Assembly: GCA_003508835.1 (NCBI GenBank)
Contig: PUFA01000007.1
Span: 15,957,001 to 16,021,000, forward strand
Source of the DNA: Eonycteris spelaea
Taxonomy: Eukaryota; Chordata; Mammalia; Chiroptera; Pteropodidae
DNA length: 64,000 nt
Direction of reading: 5' to 3'
The stretch's first letter is position 1. Each line of letters opens with the position of its first letter. The notes beneath the pieces are model-generated. The model saw only the letters and a program-made list of their open reading frames with translations. It made no database searches and was not told the origin of the DNA. Made by a program: the position numbers and the translations under genes. This document shows, one piece after another, positions 46,955 to 58,665 of the stretch.

Positions 46955-47460
46955 TGTACTTACTGTAATGCCCTGGTTTGGACCTCCATGAGCCAAGAAG
47001 GAAACTGACACTGATACAAGCGCAAGAGGGAGTTTACTGACAAACTCGAGTTTGGACCCACTCGTTCACTGACACAGCAGTGGTTGAGAGGAGCCCCGAC
47101 CGAGGGTCTGGGACCTAATTTAAAGGGTAAAACCGCAGCCTTGGGGAGATGCCTTGGCGTTACCTGATTGGGGGGTTAGGTTGACCTTTAAAGGGATTGG
47201 GTGGTAGGTTGCTAGGTCTTCATGCAAAAAGGGGTCGTGTGCAGTTGGGGCTGTGTATAGAGGGGGCCGTGCACACAAAGGGCCGAGTGCAGAAGGTGCC
47301 GGGTGCAGTAATCAGAATATGTGCAGGAGGAAATAAGGGTGGGGGTGCCTTAAGGACCCACCGATTAGCTGGCTTGGCTGGTTTGGCCAGGTGGTAAGGC
47401 ATTGTTCTTGACCACTGGCCTTTGGGGAACTTTTCGTACAATTCATCTTGGGATTACTCA
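46955..47460 (-). mobile_element. Solo LTR, ERV class I-like, antisense
   Basis: Read in reverse it has the order of a gammaretrovirus-like LTR: a U3 with short tandem repeats, an AT-rich TTTAAATTAGG in the TATA position (about 47120), a 'cggtcggggctcctctcaac' stretch near the start of R, AGTAAACTCCCTCTTGCG as a degraded polyadenylation region (about 47030), and an end in GGGCATTACA (46964-46973). A start TGTACGAAAAG pairs with that end as TGTA...TACA, giving 46964-47440 as the minimal element. It has about a dozen CpGs in 500 bases, the densest in the window, suggesting relative youth. No gag, pol or env adjoins it. Open frames on both strands are incidental. Confidence 0.7.
47231..47312 (-). 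repeat. Five 16-17 bp tandem repeats in LTR U3
   Basis: On the plus strand the units begin GGGGTCGTGTGCAGTT, GGGGCTGTGTATAGAG, GGGGCCGTGCACACAAA, GGGCCGAGTGCAGAAG and GTGCCGGGTGCAGTAA. They lie upstream of the putative TATA region in LTR orientation, where retroviral enhancer repeats are normally found. Confidence 0.65.
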
Positions 47461-47879
47461 GAAAAATGGAATCATTCCAGTCTTTCACTTACTAACTAGC
47501 TGATGTTTTCTCAGTCCTCTATAAAGTTTTATGTAAAAACTGTTTTCGAGGGCCTCAGCATTCTTTGCTGCAAGCAGTTGATGCATCCAGGCCAAGGATT
47601 CATTCCCTAATGAATTTTACGAGCTATGTAAATGTTCTTTGAAAAACCAAAAATTGAGAATGATTTTCGCATTTCTCTGGGAAGATCTGATGTCAGTTTT
47701 CAGCTTTTACCAGTCCATCAGATCTCCATGTACTTAATTTATTCATGGATGTCCATGTCCTAAAACATAAAGTATAAAAAATTGAGTGTTTTTGGAAAAG
47801 CGTTTTGGTTAAATTATGAAATCGACTTTCTATTATAATAATTTCTAAGTGTTTTCTCCCTCATTTATTTACATAAGCA
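47461..47879. other. Unassigned spacer
   Basis: Nothing recognised. A short inverted pair GATCTGATG / CATCAGATC lies at about 47684-47724. Confidence 0.4.
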
Positions 47880-48560
47880 TTTCCTCGGCCTCTTACTCAT
47901 TCCAAATTTATTTATTTAGATACTTCAGTATTTCTGACACTTTGCTGAATATAGTACTTAAATGTTGAACAAAACAGACATACTCCTTCTGTCTTAAAAC
48001 TTTAATGGAGGATACAATATACATTACAGTACCGGATAACATCTAAGTTAGTAGTGGGAATATAAAGTGTTAGAGAAGTACAGATGAAGACAGGATAAAT
48101 AAAACTTGGGGAGGAAAGAACTCTTTTTCTTTCCTCTTTCTGTTTATATCTTATTTGTTCCAAAACAAAACTGAGCTCTAAGCTCAGTTGGAAAGAAGGA
48201 TAAATAGAGTGTAGCCAAATAAAGAAACCATAGAACACCATTCTAACCCCAGGGGATGGCAAACTCAAAATCTTGAAAATTGTAAAGGGCATGACACATT
48301 TTTAAAAGTGAAAGAACTTCAAGTATAGCCGGAGCTTAAAATGTATGAAGGAAGTCCAAGGAGTGCATGGAAATGGATGAGCCACCAAATTATGGAGACT
48401 TTAATTTTTTGTGTAGGGGAATTTGAATTTTACCTCGAGGAAGGTGGAAAGCCAGTTATCGAAATGGGGAAGGGTATTTTAGGACTATAATTCTGTTATT
48501 GACAGTAGACCGCAGAGTTTATAAAACTGGAGATAGGAAAACCACTAAAAATACTGTTTT
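47880..48560 (-). mobile_element. L2 fragment, antisense, about 680 bp
   Basis: Begins with a tail-like part ('tttagatacttcagtatttc', 'ttgaacaaaacagacatact') and continues through 'taatggaggatacaatatac', 'atgcatggaaatggatgagc'-like blocks and 'gaatttgaattttacctcga', following the antisense L2 3' region. The minus-strand frame 48002-48292 overlaps but has no RT motif, being downstream of the RT domain. Confidence 0.55.
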
Positions 48561-49032
48561 AATATTCTTCATTATAGAACGACTCCAAAAATCTTTCATA
48601 GAGTCCTCACATATGCATATTATGTTAACGTATTAACCAAAGTAAGCACTATTTGTGATCACCTTTAGTCACGTTTTGGACATCCTCTTTATCAAAGTCC
48701 TCATTTTAATGGCGTATACTGTTTGCTGGGGAGTGAGGTCCTTTTCCCCAGCCCTGCTTCTCATATGTGGGAAGTTCTGCCGTACATTTCCTGCCTCACA
48801 CGTGTGTTGTGCTCCCTGCTATGAATGTAAAGTAAGCGGATCGTATTCTGGATTTCTGTGCTAGAGAACACACGTTCCTCATATTTAATCCAAATTCTCA
48901 AATACAAGTTTTCTTTGAAATTGAGGTGTCCTTTTTATTTCCCTTTTGCCTTATTTCTCTAGTTTTTAATTCTAACAATTATATTGTACTTGTTTCAAAA
49001 TACAGTGCTATCTCTTAAACACTCCCCCCAAA

Positions 49033-49035
<3 letters not shown>
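48561..49035. other. Unassigned spacer
   Basis: No recognised feature; the open frame 48655-48864 has no similarity. Confidence 0.4.

Positions 49036-49083
<48 letters not shown>
49036..49083. repeat. (CA)24 microsatellite
   Basis: 48 bases of uninterrupted CA; likely polymorphic. Confidence 0.97.
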
Positions 49084-49084
<1 letters not shown>

Positions 49085-50974
49085 GTATTTTCAAGTAAAA
49101 ACCTAAGGTAGAATCTTTTAAGCCACTCTTCCCAGCCCCAGACTGCCCAATAGAAAAAAAGTCACCAGACTTAGATTTTTTTCTTATTCATTTTCAGGGA
49201 AAGTTTTATTTGAATTTAATGTTCACTATGAGGAATCCTTTTTTTATTCAAGACGGAACAAAGTTTTTTACTCTTCAAGTAAAATGGCATGACCCTCACA
49301 TAAATGCACCTAATTCTGAAAATTAATTATGAGACTTTAATGAGAAGAAAGTCATATTAATTGCTTTACTCTTTCCTTTTACCCCTGACGTCCTTGAGGA
49401 GCCTCATTTTGATATCGATGACATTCAGTAGGACACTAATTACTGTAATTTTAAGCTCTTATTAATTTTTTTTTAAAAAAAACAAAAGCATTGCTCTTTA
49501 AATTTACTTTTTTTCCTGTTTGGAATAAAGGATCAACATTCTAAACTTCTTAGTATATGCGAATGGAAGCTTAATCCATACTTACTTACTGCATTACATC
49601 TTTATAGATTTGCCTTCTCACATGCTGTGATTCTGCTGTAGATACTGTATAGGGAGTAGCATTTGAGAAAATTGTGTTTATTTTCATTCCTACAACTATC
49701 GTCTCCTAGTTGTGACTACTTGTTCTGCCTAAGAATTAAGAGTTTCCTCATATGCCTGTCAATCATTTTTTGTTACAATAACTAAAATATATATAACACA
49801 TGTGCTAAAGTCACAATGCAAACTTTCAAGTTTTATTATCCTTAAGATTCATAATAAAGAATTTATTATTGCCTGTACTTTTGCCACCGGGCTCCCTTTT
49901 CCTTGTTTTAATATAAGTTGTTGACTTTTAGGCGCTGGGCTCTCCACATTCGCGTTAGATTTGTCCTAAACATAATCCCAGCAGAACTTCCCAGTTTGAC
50001 CGTTCATCATTTCATTCCAAGATGAAAGCATAGAATATACCTGGAATGTTTGAAGCTCTTCTTTCCTCTGCTAGGAACACTCATCTTCAAACCTGGTATT
50101 CCAAGCTTTTTTTCTACTCATTTAATTCATGTCTCAACATATAAGTTGATTCCTTTGTGATTTTTTCCCCAGAACTCATGGCTTTTCCACTGCAGTTTCT
50201 ACATTGGTCTATTAATACCTTTTACAATACAATGAAATAATTGTCTTGCAAGTCTGTCTTTTCTAGACAACTAGCTTTGTAGAGTATAGATAGTTCCCCA
50301 TTAAGGTTTAAATTCAAATGGCTAGGTATACAGTATACATAGACATTATTTGGTGAAATAAAAAAGTACCTAGCATTCTGCTGCTTTCTACCAAATATCT
50401 GATACCGGACATTGTATGCTTCAGAGTGACTATGTTACTATTTTAGGAGATAGTTACATTTGGAACCATAACTCTAAACATATTTAATATTATAACCTAG
50501 TCTTAGAACTATCACTCAATGGTTGTCTTGTAACCTTTAAAGATTATTTTAAATGTAAGTATTAAACTGAGTAACTTTATAACTGATCCTCGTGAGCAGG
50601 TCTCATTGACAGTAAATTCTTTCCTTTATATTTAATCCTTCATATTAAGGCTTTTAAATGTTATTTTTAGTCTAGTACTAACTAATAAACAGTTTCCAAA
50701 TTAAATATTATAATTAAAGGCAACTCTCACAAAGCCTATTTTTGTTTGTTTGTTGTTTTGTTTGTTGTTTGTTTGTTTTATGCATCCAGTGTTATCACTG
50801 AAATAACCAGTTCTTGTATCAGTTAAAATTAGTAGAAACAACCATTCTCAATCCCTGTGCATTGCTCATGGAGTGCCCTGTGATGGAGGAGACTCTTCTG
50901 TTGGATTGCTGATACACCAAAATCCATCTCTTTACGTGTATGCTAACATCATAGTCCTTATGTGAAACAACTTA
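49084..50974. other. Long unassigned stretch with a non-repetitive island
   Basis: 1.9 kb without a recognised repeat except a GTTT-rich run at 50742-50779. Segment 49200-49480 is dense in homeodomain-type TAATTA/ATTAAT cores around a GC-richer centre containing TGACGTCC and ATCGAT. It is flagged as a possible conserved non-coding element. Confidence 0.35.
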
Positions 50975-51165
50975 AATTCTGAGCCTACTTCTGTTGCTTA
51001 CAGGGGCTCTGATCAAGGGAGTCATTTAACTTCTTATGCAGTCTCAATTTTCTGAGCAGTCAAATGGGACAGAAATAGTACTCTCTTCATGTAAGTGTTG
51101 TAAGAATTAAGCAAGATGACGGATGCAGTGTGCTTGAGTGGTTTTTAATTATTATCAAACCCTTA
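50975..51165 (+). mobile_element. MIR SINE, sense
   Basis: 'ggagtcatttaacttcttat', 'gtctcaattttctgagcagt', 'caaatgggacagaaatagta' and 'gtgttgtaagaattaagcaa' fit the MIR core and 3' part (CAAGTTACTTAACCTCTCTG, TCAGTTTCCTCATCTGTAAAATGGG, GTTGTTGTGAGGATTAAATG). Confidence 0.65.
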
Positions 51166-52039
51166 CTTCTGCCATGACCATTATTTTTGTACTACTATTT
51201 TGTTATTGGCATCATCATCATTGTTATTAAATTGATATTTTATACCAAGAAGGGGAAGCCAAAAAATAGCTTGGAAACCACTGGATAAGACTATTATTTA
51301 ACGTTCTTTTCTAGTGTACACAATCAGTTGAATATGTGCAGTGAGAGGTGTTTTACATAATTATAAGTATAATATACTTTCTAAATTTTAAAATATATTT
51401 TATTATAAAATGAATGAGCATTATTTTATATCTAAAATACAGAAATTAATATGTTTTAATGAAATCAACACAATATACAGTCTCACCACTTTTTAAAATA
51501 TATTATTTCATTTCAGTTTAATCTATTTTCCATGCATATACTTATTTAATTACTTTGGTTTTATTAAACAATGAGTTTGTTTTTGATATAAATTTCAAAA
51601 TAATTGATTTTCAAATTTTCAAAAATGTTTGCTGATATTTTTCATATGACTTAGATATAATCTATTCTCTCATGTTGGGGTTCTTTAGTTGATTTTAAAC
51701 ATTTTATTATGGTGATGATTATGAGAGAGAGCATAGCCATACTTGTCTGTTTATGTATTTTTAATTTTTGCTTATGTTAAAGTAGAGGAAAGTTATATTT
51801 AAAAGATTTTTTGGTGTCTCTTATTTCTAAATTTCTCTTCAAAATACTGTACATTTTACTTTTCCATTCCACTATTATAGGATGGGAATGCCTTTATTTT
51901 CATGCATCATCCAGTATTTGATGCTACCAAAAAAAAAGAGGAGGATGTTTTGGATCCTACAAATAGAAGAAATGATATAAAATAATAGAAAATTAATTAA
52001 AATATGTAGATCTGTAAAGATGGAAAAATAGAACGAGCA
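51166..52039. other. Very AT-rich unassigned stretch
   Basis: No recognised feature. A 9-base A run lies at 51930-51938. Confidence 0.4.
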
Positions 52040-52520
52040 TCAACAAGTATGACACAACAGTTTTATCAGAGAGCATATTCTATGTAGAAGGGCCATTACC
52101 TCAGTGAAAAAGTTATAGCCAAAAGCTCTTTTGAGCGGATAAATTGAGAAAAGGGTCAAATTATGCTCTGAAAGTCAGGAGGTTTAGGACTTAGAAACGT
52201 TAGTTACTGAGGAGGGTAAGGCTAAGGTAAAGATCAGGAAATGATGTTAATTGTAGTTTACATGTGGACAAAGTGGCTCTGTCTTCCTCTCAGAACTTCC
52301 CCTCCCCCAGTATCTTTTTGTATTTATAGGGAGATGGTATTTAAGTGAGTGGCTTGGGCCATTTTGGGGAGTTACTCAGTTTTCCTGGGCTTCTCTTGTT
52401 TGTACGAGAGTTGTACATTACTAAACTTTTGTTCATTTCTCCTTGTTAATCTGTCTTTTATTGGGGCTCAGGGAGTCTCAGCTAAGAATGTAGAGGGAAA
52501 TTTATTTTTCCTTTTTTACC
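52040..52520 (+). mobile_element. ERV1-like LTR, sense
   Basis: The U3 part ends with 'gtttacatgtggacaaagtg' and 'tatttatagggagatggtat'. The polyadenylation/U5 part is 'ttactaaacttttgttcatt', 'ctccttgttaatctgtcttt' and 'ggagtctcagctaagaatgt', a layout typical of mammalian class I ERV LTRs. The canonical AATAAA is degraded to ACTAAA. The 5' edge is uncertain; the 3' edge lies near 52520. Confidence 0.55.
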
Positions 52521-52602
52521 TTTGTATAAAAATTAGAATGTACAACCAAGACAAATCCTTAAAAATTGTATATCTTTTTCCCATCCTTCAAAATGCACCA
52601 AA

Positions 52603-53087
52603 TGTTTGTCTGTGGGTTCAGAATGAGCCACCCCAAGATGTACCTCAGTGGTATGCAGATTATTTTGATCTAAAGGCAACTTTAGCCTGAGCTCAGGAGA
52701 ACTTTTATCCATCCCTTTAACTACCTAGAAGAATTTGAATTAGAGGCCTTGCCCATAAGTGATATCTTCTTTGACCTATCTAAAGGAAGCGCAAATTTCT
52801 GTGTAATAATGTTTGTTCTTCGTATCATCCTGCAGTGACCCCTTGAAGCCCATCAGGTTCCTCATCTCATCCCTAGCTCAGGATGTCTTAGATACCATAA
52901 TCCCCCTTTCCATCTCTGAACCTCTCAGGCCTGTAGAATCTGACTCTCATTTTACGGCAGGATTCCCATACATATGTATGTACTAAATTTGGTTATTTTA
53001 TCTTGCTAATCTCTTTCATGTCTTTTTGATTATTAGACCAGCCAGAAAGGCCCTTAAGGGTAGAGGAACGTTTCTTCCTTCCTGACA
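52603..53087 (+). mobile_element. Second ERV1-like LTR, sense
   Basis: The sequence from about 52603-52611 (TGTTTG/TGTGGG) to CCTGACA (53087) has a C-rich U3 and an end in 'atcttgctaatctctttcat', 'gattattagaccagccagaa' and 'agggtagaggaacgtttctt', the same type of U5 order as the previous LTR but otherwise different in sequence. No target duplication was found and there is no coding region between the two LTRs. The 113-codon frame 52349-52690 spans both and is not a gene. Confidence 0.5.
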
Positions 53088-53494
53088 CTTTTATGTTAAG
53101 TTGAAGTTTTCCAGAAAGAATAACCAAGCAACAAAAAGTAAAAGACAAAAAAGTAAGCAATCAAGCAACAAAACCCTAAGACTTCGAAAATAAATCTAAG
53201 AGATCCAAAATTAAATTGAGGCAATAAATACATTTGAGTTTGAAAATCGTGAAAGAAAAAAAAACAAGAGAAATACCCTAAACAAAACATCTGTTCTTAG
53301 TAGATTTCTACAGAGGACTAGTTTCTATCATTCTCTGTATGTCCTGCTCCTTACACCCAGTGCTATTCTATTCAGTGTTATTTCTGTATACCTTATTACA
53401 CTCTTCTAATTTCTGAAGCTGTCAACCTTATCACTTAATTTGTATGTTCTGTTATTTCTACTTTTTTACATAATAAAATGTATAGCGTAGCTGT
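53088..53494. other. Unassigned spacer
   Basis: Contains an A-rich part with CAAGCAACAAA-type units (53120-53175). Nothing else recognised. Confidence 0.4.
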
Positions 53495-53690
53495 TTTATT
53501 ATTTTTTCAGCTTTATTGAGGTGTAATTGAAAATAAAAAAATTATATATGTTTAAAGTACATCCCTTGATAATTTGATATGTGTATACTTTGTGAAATGA
53601 TCACCACGATTACATTCACTCTCAAATATTTCTTCAAAACTTCCTATTTGTCATTGAGATTATCTTGCATTCAGGCCATAGTTAGTGCTA
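53495..53690 (-). mobile_element. L1 3' UTR fragment, antisense
   Basis: 'cagctttattgaggtgtaat', 'aaagtacatcccttgataat' and 'gtgaaatgatcaccacgatt' match the antisense L1MA/L1MB-type 3' UTR (TTTATTGAGATATAATTGACAT, GCGAAATGATCACCACAAT). Confidence 0.65.
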
Positions 53691-56600
53691 AAATGATTTT
53701 GAAACATGATTGACATTTTGAAGCACCCCTTCCTCACATTCCGGTTTTTCTCATACATATAATCTGGTTTGACTCTTCTCTTTTGTTGTGACTTTGAGGA
53801 AAACCATTAACTTTCTAAGCATCATCTATGCAGAATTTCAAAAGTAAAACTGGATCTCTACTCTTCCTTTAACCTTTAGTAATTAGATTTCTTTTGTTAG
53901 TGGATCATGTTTAGCTCACATTCTCTGGGGAGTGCAAAAATATATCCTGAAAAGTTAATAAAATATGGAATCAGAAATAACTAATGAAAGGCAAAGTGAA
54001 TTATATTTGAAGTTTGACTCTGAAATGTACAAAGATATGTCACTCACAAGTGAGTGAGCCCTTGCAACAGATTATTATTAATTTTAGCGCCTCTGTAAGG
54101 AAAGTGGTATGTTCTTGGTCGAACACATTTAATCAAGTTGAAAACAAAATTATTTGAAAGTTAACATGTAAAAATAACTTATCAAAACATCTTAATAGAT
54201 AAACAATGTATTTCAGTAAAAGATATTATTCGAGCTCACTAGGATTAAAATGTTAAGTATTTCATTGCACATTTATCTCTCATTTTAATTTTGGGACAAA
54301 AAGAGTTGTTTAAGGTAGGGAATTGTTTTAGTCTCTTACATTGTAGTCTATTTCAACATAACAATTATTATAAATGAATTTCTTTTTTCTTTTACATGTG
54401 ACAGTAAATTATTTTCTCTACCATTAAATGTGATTTTATTTTTAAACAAAATTTTTACTGAAAGTTTATTTCCAATTTTTTCTTCCAGCATTTGGAAAAG
54501 AAAGATAAGGGAAGAGAGGGAGAGAAAAACAGGAGAAAGGGAATAAGGAAGAGGGGAAGAGAGGAAGAGAGAAAAAATGCGATAAAGAGAACTAGACATA
54601 AATTTTTGGCTCGGTTAAGAGCTTCCGTATTTTGAAACAAAAAAAACACTTATATCCTTTGTAATAATGAAGAATTTCATTGAACTTTCAAAATGCAAAT
54701 ACTTTTGGCCTTTAGGTGGTCTTCCTTGAAAGGAAAAATAAAGGCTGACTGGTATGAGAAGGCAGTAATCAAAAAAGTACGTACTTTGCACATTATATTT
54801 AGGATATAAATTAGGGTAAGGGGACTGTGAAGTTGGAGGATAAGATTCAGATCAAACTGAGGATCGTCAGGCAGAATTCTCTTACAAATTAGGAAATGTC
54901 CCTCTCCATCCTTCATCTGTACTTTACTTTTACAGAGACCAAGTCTTTGTACTTGCCCAGTCTGGAACAAGTATCTCATTAGTGAAGGAACAGATAACTC
55001 ACTTCCACATGTGCTGTGCTCTAACTGAAAGCTGATTGCTTACAATTTATTCAAAATATCAAGCAAATAAAAGAAAACATGTTTTGGCTCATTAGTTAAA
55101 AAGAAATATGCTTAATACGCAACTAAGGATTTTCTCTTCTGAATCTGAAACTTTGTCTTTTGGTACAAGCCATTAGAATTTGACTTAATTACCTGTCTTA
55201 TTAAAGCTAAAAAGCTATGTTTCAAGGTCATTGTATTCAGCAAACACAGCGGCTATTGAGGTATAGAAAAAAAAATCATTTGATGTTTCCATATGAGTTA
55301 TTAAAACATTTTAGTCTCTATAAAATCAACACCTGCTTTTCTATGATGTGAATGAAAAATTGGTATTATGTTTAAAATATTGTTTTTATAGTTTCTTTTT
55401 TCTTAATATATCAACTATATTTATTTATTAGCACTTGGTTGGGTACTATATTAAAAATAATGTAATCATAAACTTTACATAGTATATACTCTAAATAGAA
55501 AGCAATGCACCTGTAGATATGTAAGAAAAAATTCTTGGTAAGTCAAAGTCAGTCAGGAAAATCCTCGTGAAGGTAGCAATATTTGTTCTGCATAGCAAAA
55601 GAATTCAGTTACATCAGAGGCATGATTGCAAAACAAATACAGGAATAAATTTAGTATACATGGTAGAGAGGAGCCCTATGAAGGTACTAGGAAATAAATG
55701 TCTCAATGCACAAAGTAGAAAGTCCTTTTGAAATTTAGTGGAAAAATAATTTGTAAATCTCCCCACAATTAAGTGAGAAGTTCCTATGTATAAGCACAGA
55801 AATGGCAACATGCATAACAAGCGTAAAAAAGTACTTAAAAGTACTTCTTAACTGCATGGACATAAAGCAACTGTATAATAAAACTTCACTTGCCTGCATC
55901 TGATGACAAGGTGCATTGTTAATTCCAGTTGCTGCACTGGTGAGCATTTGAAGTCTTCCTAATTAAAATTGTAGTAGAAAAGGTGAATCCCCAAATAATA
56001 GAAAGAAGGGCTATGTGAATTCACAATGCCTGCTTTAAAGTATTATAGCATATAGAATCTAAATATTGATTTCATAACTTCTTTCCTACCATTTAAGTAC
56101 CAAAACACTGAATTTGGTAAATACATTAATTTCCTTCAAATGATGCAGTTAGTCAAAATCTGTTTCCCCTACATATTTCTTTTTAATATAATGCACCTTA
56201 TATTTGTCACATACATGTTTAGGATCAAAGTATGTAGCAGAATTCATGAAATTGTACCATATAAACAAGAGCATTAATATGTTTCACTAAGGAAATCAAG
56301 GAAGAAATACATCAATTATTTAGACTTCTGCCTCTACTTTTAATAAAGACCCCAAAGAAAGATTGAAAACATAGCACATGATTTCACTTATTAAATTTTT
56401 GATGACACAGGTGATAAAGGATTGGGACATTAAAGACTAATTGAATTAAAAGAAGCAGATGGTGCAACTGAGTACAGATTTGCTGACAGTTAATACTTTT
56501 CACAAGCACTAACAGAACTGTAGTTTCTTTCACAAATACCACCTGAGGGAACAAATTTCCGTGAGATAAAACAGTAGGGAGATCACTTTCCCTTCCTGCT

Positions 56601-57162
56601 ACCTCTATGTGACAACAAGAAATGATATTCCAAGGAGTGGCTGATTTATAACTATAGTGAATAGTGATGCTGTAGCTCACCTGCTACCCAAATCTGACTA
56701 TTCATAGATTTGACAGCAACAAATGCCATTATAAAGACTTTGAAAAGACACAAAGAGTAGGTGATCTTCCCTATACCTATAAGCGGTGGTCTCAGTAACA
56801 TTATATTCCATTTCAGAAACCATGAGTTATCAACCTAGTAGAAGTGAGGCAGGGGGAGAGAGTACCTGGGGCTTTATGTATATTCATATTTTTTTCTGAG
56901 GAATGCCATTTGATTTGATCTAATTTTTCTGACATTTTCGTCATCAAATTATAATCAGTAGAAAATTTGGTTGTGTAAAAAGTTCATAGTCATCAAAGTG
57001 AAATGAGGGAATGAGTCTAGCTTCATTCACAGAGAAAATAAATACGTTGCAGGTGGATAGTGAATGCAAAGGAGGCTGCAGTACTCACTTTTTCCAGTCT
57101 CTCACTACAGGTTATTTGAATCATCACATGGTTTAATCTTCATAGGCAGATGATGGAAAGAC

Positions 57163-57169
<7 letters not shown>
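53691..57169. other. Long unassigned AT-rich stretch
   Basis: 3.5 kb in which I recognise no repeat family or gene. A purine-rich patch (54494-54577) gives two overlapping minus-strand Ser/Leu/Phe-rich frames that are artefacts. The 98-100 codon minus frames 54677-54979 and 56384-56680 show no motif. Confidence 0.4.
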
Positions 57170-57193
<24 letters not shown>

Positions 57194-57194
57194 T
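57170..57194. repeat. Poly(T) run, 25 T
   Basis: May be the tail of a minus-strand retroelement to its right, but no element body is recognised. Confidence 0.9.
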
Positions 57195-57294
57195 AATGTC
57201 CAAATACGCTGTTGAAATAAAGCAGTCCTTAGGTGGCAGTGCTGTGGGTGGGATACCAAAGGAAAGTTATTCTGATTTTCTAAAAATAGAATTT

Positions 57295-57296
<2 letters not shown>

Positions 57297-57340
<44 letters not shown>
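57297..57340. repeat. (AC)22 microsatellite
   Basis: 44 bases of uninterrupted AC. The open frame 57196-57492 with its His-Thr run is this repeat translated. Confidence 0.97.
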
Positions 57341-57344
<4 letters not shown>

Positions 57345-58399
57345 AATCGGAGGAAAATTCACTTGTTGCAGAATGGATAATAGTATGATTTTTCTGTATG
57401 AAAGAAACCATGCTAATATAGAAAAATATATATATTTTTTAAATGTTACTTTTCTCCCAGCTAATTTTATAAGTACCTATAAGAAATTGTGATAAGCAGG
57501 CAAAAATGGTGATTCTCTCCAATCTGTTTGACTCTGAAATTTCATTAGTGAATGACCAATGGACTCTATTCAGAGATCTTTACTCATTGGTAAAGGTAAT
57601 CCATAGCAGTGTTTCTAGATCCGATAAGATAACTTTATTCGTTGCTGCACTGAGGATATAAGACTATGAATTTGGAAGAGTCAGAATTAAGACTCTATCT
57701 TATCATGATGTAGCAATACATAGGTATTTTAAATAAAGATAATATTGAGAATGTATACAGATTTGAATATTAATGGTACAGAAATGTCTACTATCTTTAA
57801 GGTTCTTGTTATGAGAGGTCAAGTTGATCTACTACCTGAAATACAATTAGAGATTTTAGTACTTCCTGTATTAAGGCCAGAGAATTACTTTAAATTACTT
57901 TCTTAAACACATTTGGTAGCTCATAAATTCCACAGTTTTACAAACTGTAACTCAACTGTCACTGATAACGAAATTATTTCCTTTCAAGTTCCTGCTTATA
58001 AAGTTGTCTTAGGGAGAGAAAGAAAAATAACAGGGACTATGAGTAACGATGTATGGTTATTTTTCAAATGTTTATTGTTTCCCATTGTACCAGACTGTAC
58101 AGGGAACAGAGTAGGCTGCACAATCCTCAAAAGAGAGGGATGGAAAAATGTATAAGACTGGAAAATAAGCAGACACAATTCAAGAATGTAGATTAGTAAG
58201 TGAGAAAAAAAAAAGGAGTTAAAACTTAAAAATCTTCAAAATCATTATGCATGTAGTCTTACCTTAGTCATGTGTAAAATGATACATGTAATTTGACTAA
58301 TTCAGAGCAAGTGTTTAGCTGTTCTGCTGAACTGCATATCTTCTATGAATGCATCAGACATTCCAGCTCTCTACGTAGTTTGTGGGAATGTGTAGGTGA
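57341..58399. other. Unassigned stretch
   Basis: No feature recognised. The antiparallel frames 57913-58155 and 57996-58178 have no similarity. Confidence 0.4.
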
Positions 58400-58665
58400 G
58401 TTTGCCAGTTTCTGTTCTCAAAAGCTTGTTATATTCTAGTCAAACAATAAGTAAACATAATAAAATGAATTTATTGATAGAAATTTCTAAAGGAGAATAA
58501 GAGTATGACTAACATTATCCGAGGCAATCAGAAAAGACATCCTATAGAAGGTGAGATCATGCAGAACCAATTTTTGGAAAGGTGTCTACCAGTAGGAAAG
58601 GACAGTGTAGACAGAGGGTACATCGTGAGGCAAGGTGCAACCAAGTTGGTTTCAACAAATATTAA
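58400..58665 (-). mobile_element. L2 fragment, antisense
   Basis: 'gttatattctagtcaaacaa', 'caatcagaaaagacatccta', 'tgagatcatgcagaaccaat' and 'agacagagggtacatcgtga' fit the antisense L2 3' region (CTTACATTCTAGTGGGGGAGACAG, AGGGAAGGCCTCTCTGA, GGCAGAGGGAACAGCAAG). Confidence 0.5.

Noticed and set aside
47197..47441. Overlapping open frames on both strands in GC-richer DNA
   Set aside because: They lie in the non-coding U3 of a solo LTR; stop codons are rare there because of the base composition.
52349..52690. 113-codon plus-strand frame
   Set aside because: It runs across the ends of two LTRs and matches no retroviral protein segment.
57196..57492. 98-codon frame with a His-Thr run
   Set aside because: The run is the (AC)22 microsatellite and the flanks show no coding character.
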